Below are positions 43,902 to 52,058 of a stretch of DNA of 64,000 nt, in pieces. Under the pieces are notes generated by a model that had not been told where the DNA came from, ran no database searches, and worked only from the letters and a program-made list of their open reading frames with translations. Each line of letters opens with the position of its first letter. The first letter of the stretch is position 1. The DNA is from Streptomyces sp. C10-9-1. Lineage in GTDB: Bacteria; Actinomycetota; Actinomycetes; Streptomycetales; Streptomycetaceae. A program made the translations under genes and the position numbers. The stretch is taken from positions 124,001 to 188,000 of the forward strand of contig NZ_JANHKP010000003.1 in the NCBI RefSeq assembly GCF_024497955.1, given 5' to 3'.

Positions 43902-46900
43902 GTGAGGCGAAGCAAAACGAGCTCCGCAGAGCAGCAGGAGCGGGGCAACTTCACCCCGTCGCGCACGGCGGCGTCGCCTGCGGAAGCCTCGGGTGCTTCG
44001 GGCGACTCCGCCGCCGCGGGCGGCTCCGGCCGCATGTCCCCGCGGAACTGGCGGGTGGCCACCCGCCTGAACGCGATCCTCCTCATACCCGCGCTCATCG
44101 GCCTGGTCATGGGCGGCTTCCAGGTGAAGCAGTCCATCGACACCTGGAGCGAGGCCCAGGACGCCGAGAAGACCGCGCTGATCGTGCGCGCCGCCGCCGA
44201 GTACGGCGAGGCCCTGCTGAACGAGCGCGACCTCACCGCCCAGACCCTGCTGCTGGCCACCAGCGAGGCGGACCGCCAGGGCCCGGTGGTCACCGAGGCG
44301 TACAAGACCACCGACGCGGCCGCGGCGAAGTTCCGCGAGGCCGTGCAGGACATGCCCGAGGGGCAGGGCCTGGAGCGCCGCCTGCAGCTGTTCGACAAGG
44401 AGGAGCCCAGCCTCGCCGACCTGCGCGAGGCGGCCTACTCCCGCGCCCTCGACCCGGTGAAGACCGAGGAGGGCTACGTCAGGGTCCAGCACGTGCTCAT
44501 GGAGTTCTCCAACGAGCTCGGCCTGGGTACCGGCAACGTCACCAGCTACGGCCGCACCGTGTACGCCGTCCAGCTGGCCAAGGCGGCCACCTCCCTGCAG
44601 CGCTCCATCGGCATGCACCTGCTGGTGCGCCCCGGAAGCGGCGACGTGCTGGCCCAGCAGAAGGTCGCGTTCAACTCGTACAACTACCTGGAGCAGATCG
44701 CCATCGGCGAGTACGTCTCCGGTGGCACCGAGGCGGACACCGCACGCCTGCAGCAGGTCATGGCGGGCAAGGCCGAGGACGGCGAGAAGCGGTTGAAGGC
44801 CGCCGGCCTCAACCCGCCGGTCGGACCGGACAAGTCGGTCTTCACCGGCATGGCCTCGGCCATCGGCTCCGACTTCACACCCCAGCAGCTCGCCTCCCAG
44901 GACGTCACTCCCGAGACGTGGATGGGGGCCGCGACCGCCAAGTTCGAGGGCTACAGCGAGATCGAGAAGGACCTCGTGGACCGGGCGGTCGAGGAGGCCG
45001 CCGCGATCTCCGACGACGCCCGCAACGACGCGGTCACCACCGGTGTCATCGTCGTCGTCGCCCTGCTCGCCGCCTTCGTCCTGGCCGGGTTCATGGCCCG
45101 GCAGATGAGCCGTTCGATGCGCCAGCTGCGCACCGCCGCGCTCGGCATCGCCGAGCAGCGGCTGCCGATGCTGGTCGACCAGCTCTCCCGCACCGACCCG
45201 GGCCGGGTCGACACCCGCGTCCAGCCCATCCCGATCGACTCCCGGGACGAGATCGGCGAAGTCGCCCGCGCCTTCGACCAGGTCCACCGGGAGGCCGTCC
45301 GGCTGGCCGCGGAGCAGGCGATGCTCCGGGGCAACGTCAACGCGATCTTCACCAACCTCTCGCGCCGCAACCAGTCGCTCATCGAGGGCCAGCTGACCCT
45401 GATCACCGACCTGGAGAACAACGAGGCCGACCCGGACCAGCTGGAGAACCTCTTCAAGCTGGACCACCTGGCGACCCGTATGCGCCGCAACGGCGAGAAC
45501 CTCCTCGTCCTCGCGGGCGAGGAGCCCGGCCGCCGCTGGAACCAGCCGGTCCCGCTGGTCGACGTCATGCGGGCCGCCTCCTCCGAGGTCGAGTCCTACG
45601 AGCGCATCGAGCTCACGGGCGTCCCGGAGACGGACATCCACGGCCAGGCCGTGACCGACCTCGTCCACCTGCTGGCCGAGCTGCTGGAGAACGCCACCAC
45701 CTTCTCCTCCCCGCAGACGAAGGTCCGGGTGACGGCCACGCGCCTGCCCGACGGCCGGGTGATGATCGAGATCCACGACAAGGGCATCGGCCTGACCGCC
45801 GAGGACTTCGCGGACATCAACCACAAGCTGGCCAACCCCCCGACGGTGGACGCCGCGGTCTCGCAGCGGATGGGCCTGTTCGTGGTCGGCCGCCTGGCCG
45901 ACCGCCACGGCATCCGCGTGCAGCTGCGCCCCTCGGGCGAGCAGGCCGGCACCACCTCGCTGGTGATGCTCCCCGACGCCATCACCCACGGCGGTGGGGG
46001 CGAGGCGCTGCCCGACGACGACTTCATGGTCTCCCAGATCATCCCGCAGCAGCAGAGCTTCGACGCTGCGCCGATGCGCACGGCGGCCGAACTCGGCTTC
46101 GACGACTCCCGCTACGAGCAGCAGGGCGAGAACGCCCCGCTCGACCCGGTGGGCCGGTCGCTGATGCGCGGGGAGCGCCGAGCGGCGCTGGAGGCGCAGA
46201 CCCAGGGCCCGGACCCCGCGCACTACGCGGACGGCTCCGAGGAGCACGCCGCGGAGCAGCAGGAGTACGGCACCGGCTACGACCGGGAGTACGGAGCCCG
46301 GGAGGCCCAGGGGTACGCCCAGGACCAGCAGGACCAGGGATACGCACAGGACCGCCGGGAGTACCCCGCGGCACCCGGGGACCGGTCCTACGACCCGCAG
46401 GAGGCGTCCGGCTACGCGCCCGGGTACGGGGACGGCTACGGCGAGCAGGGCTACGACGGCTACGCGCCGGCGGACGGCTTCCCCGAGCACCGGGAGGGCC
46501 AGGACCCGGGGCGTCAGGAGCACGTGCAGACGGCATATGCGGAGACGGGCTACGACGGTCCGTCCGCCACCGGGGCCTCCCCCGACGGCTCCTACGACGA
46601 CCGCTCCCACCAGCACCAGTGGCCGGCGCAGGAGACCTACCAGGCCCCGTACGAGCCGGAGTACCGCGGGGAAGCGGAATCTTCCTCGGACGCTCCCGCG
46701 AACGGCTCGGAGCGCGTAGGCTTCGAGCGTCCGGGCTCGGCCTCCAGTGCGAGCCACGGACTGACCGCCTCGGGCCTCCCGCGACGCGGTTCCGGCCAGC
46801 GGCCCGTCTCCGGGCAGCAGCCCCAGCAGCAGTGGCAGCAGCCCGCCGACCAGGCGCAGGCGGCTCCGCAGGGCAGCCAGGGCTCACAGGAGACGGCCGA

Positions 46901-47231
46901 AGGCCACTCCGACCCCTCCTCCGGTGAGTGGCGCTCGGCGAACGACGAGCGCTGGCAGCGGGCGGAGAGGCTCCGCGACCCGAAGGCGGGCGGGGTGACC
47001 TCCTCGGGTCTCCCCCGGCGCGTGCCCAAGGCGAACCTCGTCGAGGGCGCCGCGGAGCAGACCCCGCAGGGCGGCCCACAGGTCTCCCGCGCCCCCGAGG
47101 ACGTCCGGGGCAGGTTGAGCAACCTGCGCCGCGGCGTCCAGCGGGGACGCACCGCGGGGACCGACACGAACGGACCGGCCACCTACGATCGACACGGTGG
47201 CCCGGGTAGTACCTACAACCAGGAGCGTTAG
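43902..47231 (+). CDS. cvnA2: Conservon sensor ATPase CvnA (cvn2)
   Basis: The 1109-residue paralogue of cvnA1 starts with GTG at 43902 behind GAGAGG. TM1 is at about 57-74, an extracytoplasmic sensing domain follows to about 375, TM2 is at about 376-398, then HAMP, FKLDHLATRMRRNGEN and the HATPase core with LLAELLENATTFSSP (about 590-604) and EIHDKGIGLTAED. The sensor domain is clearly different from CvnA1, whereas the ATPase core and the extreme C-terminus (AGGVTSSGLPRRVPKANL, PEDVRGRLSNLRRG) are shared. The tail is Tyr/Gln/Gly-rich. The 336-base gap upstream holds two GAGACTCGC direct repeats. Confidence 0.93.
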   Translation: MRRSKTSSAEQQERGNFTPSRTAASPAEASGASGDSAAAGGSGRMSPRNWRVATRLNAILLIPALIGLVMGGFQVKQSIDTWSEAQDAEKTALIVRAAAEYGEALLNERDLTAQTLLLATSEADRQGPVVTEAYKTTDAAAAKFREAVQDMPEGQGLERRLQLFDKEEPSLADLREAAYSRALDPVKTEEGYVRVQHVLMEFSNELGLGTGNVTSYGRTVYAVQLAKAATSLQRSIGMHLLVRPGSGDVLAQQKVAFNSYNYLEQIAIGEYVSGGTEADTARLQQVMAGKAEDGEKRLKAAGLNPPVGPDKSVFTGMASAIGSDFTPQQLASQDVTPETWMGAATAKFEGYSEIEKDLVDRAVEEAAAISDDARNDAVTTGVIVVVALLAAFVLAGFMARQMSRSMRQLRTAALGIAEQRLPMLVDQLSRTDPGRVDTRVQPIPIDSRDEIGEVARAFDQVHREAVRLAAEQAMLRGNVNAIFTNLSRRNQSLIEGQLTLITDLENNEADPDQLENLFKLDHLATRMRRNGENLLVLAGEEPGRRWNQPVPLVDVMRAASSEVESYERIELTGVPETDIHGQAVTDLVHLLAELLENATTFSSPQTKVRVTATRLPDGRVMIEIHDKGIGLTAEDFADINHKLANPPTVDAAVSQRMGLFVVGRLADRHGIRVQLRPSGEQAGTTSLVMLPDAITHGGGGEALPDDDFMVSQIIPQQQSFDAAPMRTAAELGFDDSRYEQQGENAPLDPVGRSLMRGERRAALEAQTQGPDPAHYADGSEEHAAEQQEYGTGYDREYGAREAQGYAQDQQDQGYAQDRREYPAAPGDRSYDPQEASGYAPGYGDGYGEQGYDGYAPADGFPEHREGQDPGRQEHVQTAYAETGYDGPSATGASPDGSYDDRSHQHQWPAQETYQAPYEPEYRGEAESSSDAPANGSERVGFERPGSASSASHGLTASGLPRRGSGQRPVSGQQPQQQWQQPADQAQAAPQGSQGSQETAEGHSDPSSGEWRSANDERWQRAERLRDPKAGGVTSSGLPRRVPKANLVEGAAEQTPQGGPQVSRAPEDVRGRLSNLRRGVQRGRTAGTDTNGPATYDRHGGPGSTYNQER

Positions 47232-47232
47232 T

Positions 47233-47655
47233 GTGAGCCCGATGAGCCAGGCGGCGCAGAATCTGAACTGGTTGATCACCAACTTCGTGGACAACACCCC
47301 TGGTGTGTCGCACACGGTGGTGGTCTCCGCCGACGGACTCCTGCTGGCGATGTCCGAGGGTTTCCCCCGCGACCGCGCGGACCAGCTGGCGGCGGTCGCC
47401 TCCGGGCTGACCTCGCTCACCGCGGGAGCCTCCCGGATCTTCGAGGGAGGCCACGTCAACCAGACGGTCGTGGAGATGGAGCGCGGCTTCCTCTTCATCA
47501 TGTCGATCTCCGACGGATCGTCGCTGGCCGTGCTCGCCCACCCGGAGGCCGACATCGGCCTGGTGGGCTACGAGATGGCCCTGCTGGTCGACCGGGCGGG
47601 CAGCGTCCTCACCCCCGACCTCCGCGCCGAACTCCAGGGAAGTCTGCTCAACTGA
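47233..47655 (+). CDS. cvnB2: Conservon Roadblock/LC7 protein CvnB (cvn2)
   Basis: The 140-residue protein is nearly identical to CvnB1 (about seven substitutions, including the final residue Asn for His). The GTG start at 47233 lies one base after the cvnA2 stop, and AGGAG at 47220 precedes it. The first roughly 110 bases of the conserved part are the same in DNA as cvnB1 apart from isolated third positions. Confidence 0.93.
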   Translation: MSPMSQAAQNLNWLITNFVDNTPGVSHTVVVSADGLLLAMSEGFPRDRADQLAAVASGLTSLTAGASRIFEGGHVNQTVVEMERGFLFIMSISDGSSLAVLAHPEADIGLVGYEMALLVDRAGSVLTPDLRAELQGSLLN

Positions 47656-47751
47656 CAAACGGACAGTGCATTTCCCGCCACCGCACCATAGGGTGCGGTG
47701 GCGCGGCCCGGCAGGGACAGGGGCCGCCAACCGGCGGTCGGAGGAGGAACC

Positions 47752-48360
47752 GTGACCACACCCCCAGGCGGACACCCGTACGACGGTGCTCACCAGCCCC
47801 AGGGTGAGTACCGTCACAACCACTTCAACTTCCCTTCGGAGCCGAGCAGACAGGGCGGCAACCAGCCCTACCGGCAGCCGCAGGCACCGGGGGCCTCGCC
47901 CTACACCCCGTCCTACGGGTCCCCCTACGACCGCCACGGGCAGCAGGGGACCCCGGCCGCCCGGCAGGGCGGCCGGCGCAGGAGCCCCGATCCGCAGGCG
48001 GACTCGGGGACGCCCCGGCACAACCCGCTGGTGCGCCCCTACGCGATGACCGGCGGCCGCACCAGGCCGCGCTACCAGCTCGCCATCGAGGCGCTGGTCA
48101 GCACCACCGCCGACCCCGCGCGGCTGCAAGGGCAACTGCCCGAGCACCAGCGGATCTGCCGGCTGTGCTTCGAGATCAAGTCGGTCGCCGAGATCTCGGC
48201 ACTCCTCTCCATCCCCCTCGGCGTAGCCCGGATCCTCGTCGCCGACCTGGCCGAGGCCGGACTCGTCGCTATCCATCAGCCCGGCGGCGACGAGGCCGCG
48301 GGTGGCCAGCCAGACGTGACACTGCTCGAAAGGGTGCTCAGTGGACTTCGCAAGCTCTAG
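47752..48360 (+). CDS. cvnC2: Conservon DUF742 protein CvnC (cvn2)
   Basis: The 202-residue DUF742 protein has a Pro/Gln/Tyr/Gly-rich N-terminal extension of about 75 residues that CvnC1 lacks, then the same core: VRPYAMTGGRTRPRYQLAIEALVSTTADPARLQGQLPEHQRICRLCFEIKSVAEISALLSIPLGVARILVADLAEAGLV. The GTG at 47752 follows GAGGAGGAA. The last 20 bases overlap cvnD2. Confidence 0.92.
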   Translation: MTTPPGGHPYDGAHQPQGEYRHNHFNFPSEPSRQGGNQPYRQPQAPGASPYTPSYGSPYDRHGQQGTPAARQGGRRRSPDPQADSGTPRHNPLVRPYAMTGGRTRPRYQLAIEALVSTTADPARLQGQLPEHQRICRLCFEIKSVAEISALLSIPLGVARILVADLAEAGLVAIHQPGGDEAAGGQPDVTLLERVLSGLRKL

Positions 48361-48922
48361 CGGCGGTGCAGCCCGCTCAACCACCAGCGCGAAGATCGTG
48401 GTGGCGGGCGGCTTCGGCGTGGGCAAGACCACGTTCGTCGGCGCCGTCTCGGAGATCAACCCGCTGCGTACCGAGGCCGTCATGACGTCTGCGTCCGCGG
48501 GCATCGACGACCTCACCCACACCGGCGACAAGACGACCACGACCGTCGCCATGGACTTCGGCCGCATCACCCTCGACCAGGACCTCATCCTCTACCTGTT
48601 CGGCACCCCCGGACAGGACCGCTTCTGGTTCATGTGGGACGACCTCGTCCGCGGCGCCATCGGCGCCGTCGTCCTCGTCGACACCCGACGCCTCGCCGAC
48701 TGCTTCCCCGCCGTCGACTACTTCGAGAACTCCGGGCTCCCCTTCGTCATCGCCCTCAACGGCTTCGACGGACACCAGCCCTACAACCCCGAAGAAGTCC
48801 GCGAAGCACTCCAGATCGGCCCCGACACCCCCATCATCACCACCGACGCCCGCCACCGCGCGGACGCCAAGAGCGCCCTCATCACCCTCGTCGAACACGC
48901 CCTCATGGCACGACTGCGGTAG
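48341..48922 (+). CDS. cvnD2: Conservon Ras-like GTPase CvnD (cvn2)
   Basis: This 193-residue GTPase is a near copy of CvnD1, ending MARLR in place of MARLK. P-loop and switch motifs are as in CvnD1. The start is GTG at 48341, in the same overlap with cvnC. It closes the second conservon and is followed by a long hairpin. Confidence 0.94.
   Translation: MDFASSSGGAARSTTSAKIVVAGGFGVGKTTFVGAVSEINPLRTEAVMTSASAGIDDLTHTGDKTTTTVAMDFGRITLDQDLILYLFGTPGQDRFWFMWDDLVRGAIGAVVLVDTRRLADCFPAVDYFENSGLPFVIALNGFDGHQPYNPEEVREALQIGPDTPIITTDARHRADAKSALITLVEHALMARLR
48388..48915 (+). repeat. 528-base exact duplicate of 43031-43558
   Basis: Reading the two cvnD genes side by side, I find no difference over this interval, synonymous sites included. 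A further 50 or so bases upstream across the cvnC/cvnD overlap also match, separated by a divergent patch of about 15 bases. The cvnA genes between them are strongly diverged. Confidence 0.9.
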
Positions 48923-48940
48923 TACCGGGCACCGGGCACG

Positions 48941-49001
48941 ACGACGGCCCCGGACCGCCCGCGCGACGCCTCGGCGTCCGCGGGCGGTCCGGGGCCGTCG
49001 T
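48941..49001. terminator. Terminator between cvnD2 and accE
   Basis: A perfect 23-bp stem (48941-48963 with 48979-49001) and further pairing inside the loop region (GACGCC/GGCGTC) lie between the convergent transcripts. Confidence 0.8.
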
Positions 49002-49123
49002 GCTCCCCGCTGCCGCCTGCCCCGCGCCCCCTGCGAACGGGTCCCGGAACGCCGACGAGGCCCCGTACACGGGGCGTGTACGGGGCCTCGGGAGGCGGGG
49101 AGGCGCGGGTGGCGCCGCCGGGG

Positions 49124-49333
49124 TCAGCCCTGCCAGGAGTGGGAGGGCTGGAACCCCCTCTGGCGCTCCAGCCGGCGCCAGCCGGCCGTGGTGCGCGGGC
49201 CGTCCGGCGCGGGGGCGTCCGTACGGGAGGCGGCGCGGGCCATCAGGATCGCGGTGATCGCCGCGAGCTCCTCGGGCTCGGCGTGGCCCTTCTCGACGCG
49301 CAGCAGCGAGGAGGGGTCGGCAGGAGTGCTCAT
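49124..49333 (-). CDS. accE: Acyl-CoA carboxylase epsilon subunit
   Basis: The 69-residue protein starts MSTPADPSSLLRVEKGHAEPEELAAITAILMARAA and ends WRRLERQRGFQPSHSWQG, the conserved pattern of actinobacterial acyl-CoA carboxylase epsilon subunits, which stabilise the alpha-beta complex. It follows accB by 25 bases on the same strand. Confidence 0.9.
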   Translation of the reverse strand: MSTPADPSSLLRVEKGHAEPEELAAITAILMARAASRTDAPAPDGPRTTAGWRRLERQRGFQPSHSWQG

Positions 49334-49358
49334 GTGGGCTCCAGTCCAGTGCGCAGGG

Positions 49359-50942
49359 TTACTGCGGGGGGTTGCCGTGCTTGCGGGACGGCAGGTCGGC
49401 GTGCTTGGTGCGGAGCATGGCGAGGGACCGGACGAGGACCTCGCGGGTCTCCGACGGGTCGATCACGTCGTCGACCAGACCGCGCTCCGCGGCGTAGTAG
49501 GGGTGCATCAGCTCGGCCTTGTACTCCTTGACCATGCGGGTGCGCATGGCCTCGGGGTCCTCGGCGTCGGCGATCTGGCGGCGGAAGATGACGTTCGCCG
49601 CGCCCTCCGCGCCCATGACGGCGATCTCGTTGGTGGGCCAGGCGTAGGTGAGGTCGGCGCCGATGGACTGGGAGTCCATCACGATGTACGCGCCGCCGTA
49701 GGCCTTGCGCAGGATCAGGGAGATCCGCGGCACGGTGGCGTTGCAGTAGGCGTACAGCAGCTTGGCACCGTGGCGGATGATCCCGCCGTGCTCCTGGTCC
49801 ACGCCGGGGAGGAAGCCGGGCACGTCCAGCAGGGTGATGATCGGGATGTTGAAGGCGTCGCACATCTGCACGAAGCGCGCGGCCTTCTCCGATGCCTCGA
49901 TGTCCAGCACGCCGGCCAGCGACTGCGGCTGGTTGGCGACGATGCCGACGACCTGCCCGTCGAGCCGCGCGAGGGCGCAGACGATGTTGCGGGCCCAGCG
50001 CTCGTGGATCTCCAGGAAGTCGCCGTCGTCGACGAGTTCCTCGATGACCTTGTGCATGTCGTACGGCCGGTTGCCGTCCGCGGGCACGAGGTCGAGGAGG
50101 ACCTCGGACCGGCGGTCGGCCGGGTCGTCGGACGGGGCGGCCGGGGGGTTCTCGCGGTTGTTCGAGGGGAGCATCGACAGCAGGTAGCGGACCTCCGCGA
50201 TGCAGGTCTCCTCGTCGTCGTAGGCGAAGTGCGCCACGCCGCTGGTCTCGGCGTGCACGTCGGCACCGCCCAGGCCGTTCTGGGTGATCTCCTCGCCGGT
50301 GACCGCCTTGACGACGTCCGGACCGGTGATGAACATCTGGGAGGTGTCCCGGACCATGAAGACGAAGTCCGTGAGGGCCGGGGAGTAGGCGGCGCCGCCC
50401 GCGCACGGACCGAGCATCACCGAGATCTGCGGGATCACGCCCGAGGCGCGGGTGTTGCGCTGGAAGATGCCGCCGTAGCCGGCGAGCGCCGAGACGCCCT
50501 CCTGGATGCGGGCGCCCGCACCGTCGTTCAGCGACACCAGCGGCGCACCCGCCGAGATGGCCATGTCCATGATCTTGTGGATCTTGGTGGCGTGGGCCTC
50601 GCCCAGCGCACCACCGAAGATCCGGAAGTCGTGCGCATACACGAAGACCGTGCGGCCCTCGACCGTCCCCCAGCCGGTGATCACACCGTCGGTGTACGGC
50701 TTCTTCGCCTCCAGGCCGAAGCCCGACGCACGATGCCGCCGCAGCTGCTCGACCTCGCGGAACGAGCCCTCGTCCAGCAGCAGCTCGATACGCTCGCGCG
50801 CCGTCAGCTTGCCCTTGGCGTGCTGCGCCTCGGTCGCCCGGTCGCTCGGGCCGCGCACCGCCTGCTCACGCAGCGCCTGCAACTCCGCGACACGACCGCG
50901 CGCATCGGCCGGTTCGCTGGTGGTCTGGTCCAGAAGGGTCAT
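49359..50942 (-). CDS. accB: Acyl-CoA carboxylase carboxyltransferase (beta) subunit AccB
   Basis: The 527-residue carboxyltransferase has AKGKLTARERIELLLDEGSF, SLNDGAGARIQEGVSALAGYGGIF, GPCAGGAAYSPALTDF, and VDQEHGGIIRHGAKLLYAYCNATVPRISLILRKAYGGAYIVMDS. Residue 420 is Ile. In S. coelicolor, Ile420 marks AccB (acetyl-, propionyl- and butyryl-CoA) while Asp422 marks PccB (propionyl-CoA only). The broad-specificity AccB type is therefore the better call than PccB. The epsilon gene follows; the biotinylated alpha subunit is encoded elsewhere. The ATG is at 50942. Confidence 0.94.
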   Translation of the reverse strand: MTLLDQTTSEPADARGRVAELQALREQAVRGPSDRATEAQHAKGKLTARERIELLLDEGSFREVEQLRRHRASGFGLEAKKPYTDGVITGWGTVEGRTVFVYAHDFRIFGGALGEAHATKIHKIMDMAISAGAPLVSLNDGAGARIQEGVSALAGYGGIFQRNTRASGVIPQISVMLGPCAGGAAYSPALTDFVFMVRDTSQMFITGPDVVKAVTGEEITQNGLGGADVHAETSGVAHFAYDDEETCIAEVRYLLSMLPSNNRENPPAAPSDDPADRRSEVLLDLVPADGNRPYDMHKVIEELVDDGDFLEIHERWARNIVCALARLDGQVVGIVANQPQSLAGVLDIEASEKAARFVQMCDAFNIPIITLLDVPGFLPGVDQEHGGIIRHGAKLLYAYCNATVPRISLILRKAYGGAYIVMDSQSIGADLTYAWPTNEIAVMGAEGAANVIFRRQIADAEDPEAMRTRMVKEYKAELMHPYYAAERGLVDDVIDPSETREVLVRSLAMLRTKHADLPSRKHGNPPQ

Positions 50943-51217
50943 GCCTCGACCCTACGGATCCGACCAAGAAAACCCTGCCGTCGACTCTGCACAGTCTCGC
51001 GCCCGTTCTCCTGTCGGGCTTGCACAGAACCACTTCGTCCACAGCGCCAACCGCCAGCGGAGCACCGCCGCCCTTTGTGAGGGTCCGACAACACCGTGCC
51101 GAGCGGCACGAAGCGCGGGGACCCGCGCGCCGCTGCGCCGCGCGGGTTAACGGGGACTGCCGGGCGGGTGACCCAGAGCCGACGGCCGTACGTCCCGCGG
51201 GCACGGAAACAGAGATG
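50943..51217. other. Intergenic region between accB and the YceI gene
   Basis: About 275 bases with no ORF that has a ribosome binding site. The accB promoter must lie in the first half; I see no clear consensus pair. The YceI promoter is annotated separately at 51218. Confidence 0.5.
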
Positions 51218-51267
51218 TTGAAAGTTGAACGGAATAGCCCTACAGTCGACGTGGTTGAAGCTTAAAC
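51218..51267 (+). promoter_or_regulatory. Promoter and operator of the YceI gene
   Basis: TTGAAA (51218-51223) and TACAGT (51241-51246) are exactly 17 bases apart, a good HrdB-type promoter. GTTGAA occurs three times (51217, 51224 and 51254). The last copy begins an imperfect palindrome GTTGAAGCTTAAAC (51254-51267) centred on AAGCTT at about the transcription start, the position of a repressor site. Confidence 0.65.
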
Positions 51268-51309
51268 AACATGCCGGGTCCCCGGCATCCCGTCCCCGAG
51301 GAGCACGCC

Positions 51310-51906
51310 ATGGGCATCTTCACCCGCAAGACCGACACCGCCGTCGCCACCGTCGACCCCGCCCTCGCGGCCCTGACGGGCGAGTACACCGTCGACCCGG
51401 CCCACAGCAGCCTGGGCTTCACCGTCCGGCACGCCATGGTGACCAACGTCCGCGGCTCCTTCGGCTCCTTCGAGGGCACCCTCGTGCTCGACGGCCGCGA
51501 CCCCGCCGCCTCGTCCGCCTCCCTGGACGTCGACATCGCCTCCGTCGACACCGGCATCGCGGACCGGGACGGCCACCTGCGCAGCGCCGACTTCTTCGAC
51601 GCGGAGACCTTCCCCGCGATGACCTTCCGTTCCACCGCCGCCGAGCAGCTCGGCGGCACGTCGTACCGGATCACCGGCGAGCTGACGATCAAGGACGTCA
51701 CCCGCCCGCTCTCCATCGACCTGGAGTTCCAGGGCTCGGCCACCGACCCCTTCGGCAACGAGCGGGTGGGCTTCGAGGGCACCACCGAGATCCTCCGCTC
51801 GGAGTGGGGCCTCACCTGGAACACGGCCCTGGAGACGGGCGGTGTCCTGGTGAGCGACAAGGTCAGGCTGGCCTTCGACATCTCCGCCATCAGGAAGTCC
51901 GGCTGA
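51310..51906 (+). CDS. YceI-family protein
   Basis: The 198-residue protein belongs to the YceI lipocalin-like family that binds isoprenoids or other hydrophobic ligands. Landmarks are GEYTVDPAHSSLGFTVRHAMVTNVRGSF, DGHLRSADFFDAETFPAMTFRST, YRITGELTIKDVTRPLSIDLEFQG and the C-terminal VSDKVRLAFDISAIRKSG. There is no signal peptide, so it is cytoplasmic, unlike E. coli YceI. The ATG at 51310 follows GAGGAGCAC. Promoter elements lie upstream at 51218-51267. Confidence 0.93.
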   Translation: MGIFTRKTDTAVATVDPALAALTGEYTVDPAHSSLGFTVRHAMVTNVRGSFGSFEGTLVLDGRDPAASSASLDVDIASVDTGIADRDGHLRSADFFDAETFPAMTFRSTAAEQLGGTSYRITGELTIKDVTRPLSIDLEFQGSATDPFGNERVGFEGTTEILRSEWGLTWNTALETGGVLVSDKVRLAFDISAIRKSG

Positions 51907-52013
51907 CGGCGGCCGCCGCCCGCGGCCCCCTGCCGCCGTGCGGGCAGCACCCCGGCGGGCGCCCGCTCGGCCGGCCCCTCCCGGCCCGGAGCGGGCGCTC
52001 CGCCCGTGCGGGC

Positions 52014-52041
52014 GGGCACGAGGGGGCGGGCACGAGGGGGC
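52014..52041. repeat. Two tandem 14-base repeats
   Basis: The unit GGGCACGAGGGGGC occurs twice in tandem between the convergent YceI and protease genes, just before a GGCCGCC-type GC block. Confidence 0.7.
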
Positions 52042-52058
52042 GGCCGCCCCGCCCCCGG

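Noticed and set aside
49359..50942. Calling the carboxyltransferase PccB
   Set aside because: Position 420 is Ile, and the adjacent gene is the short epsilon subunit of the AccB type.
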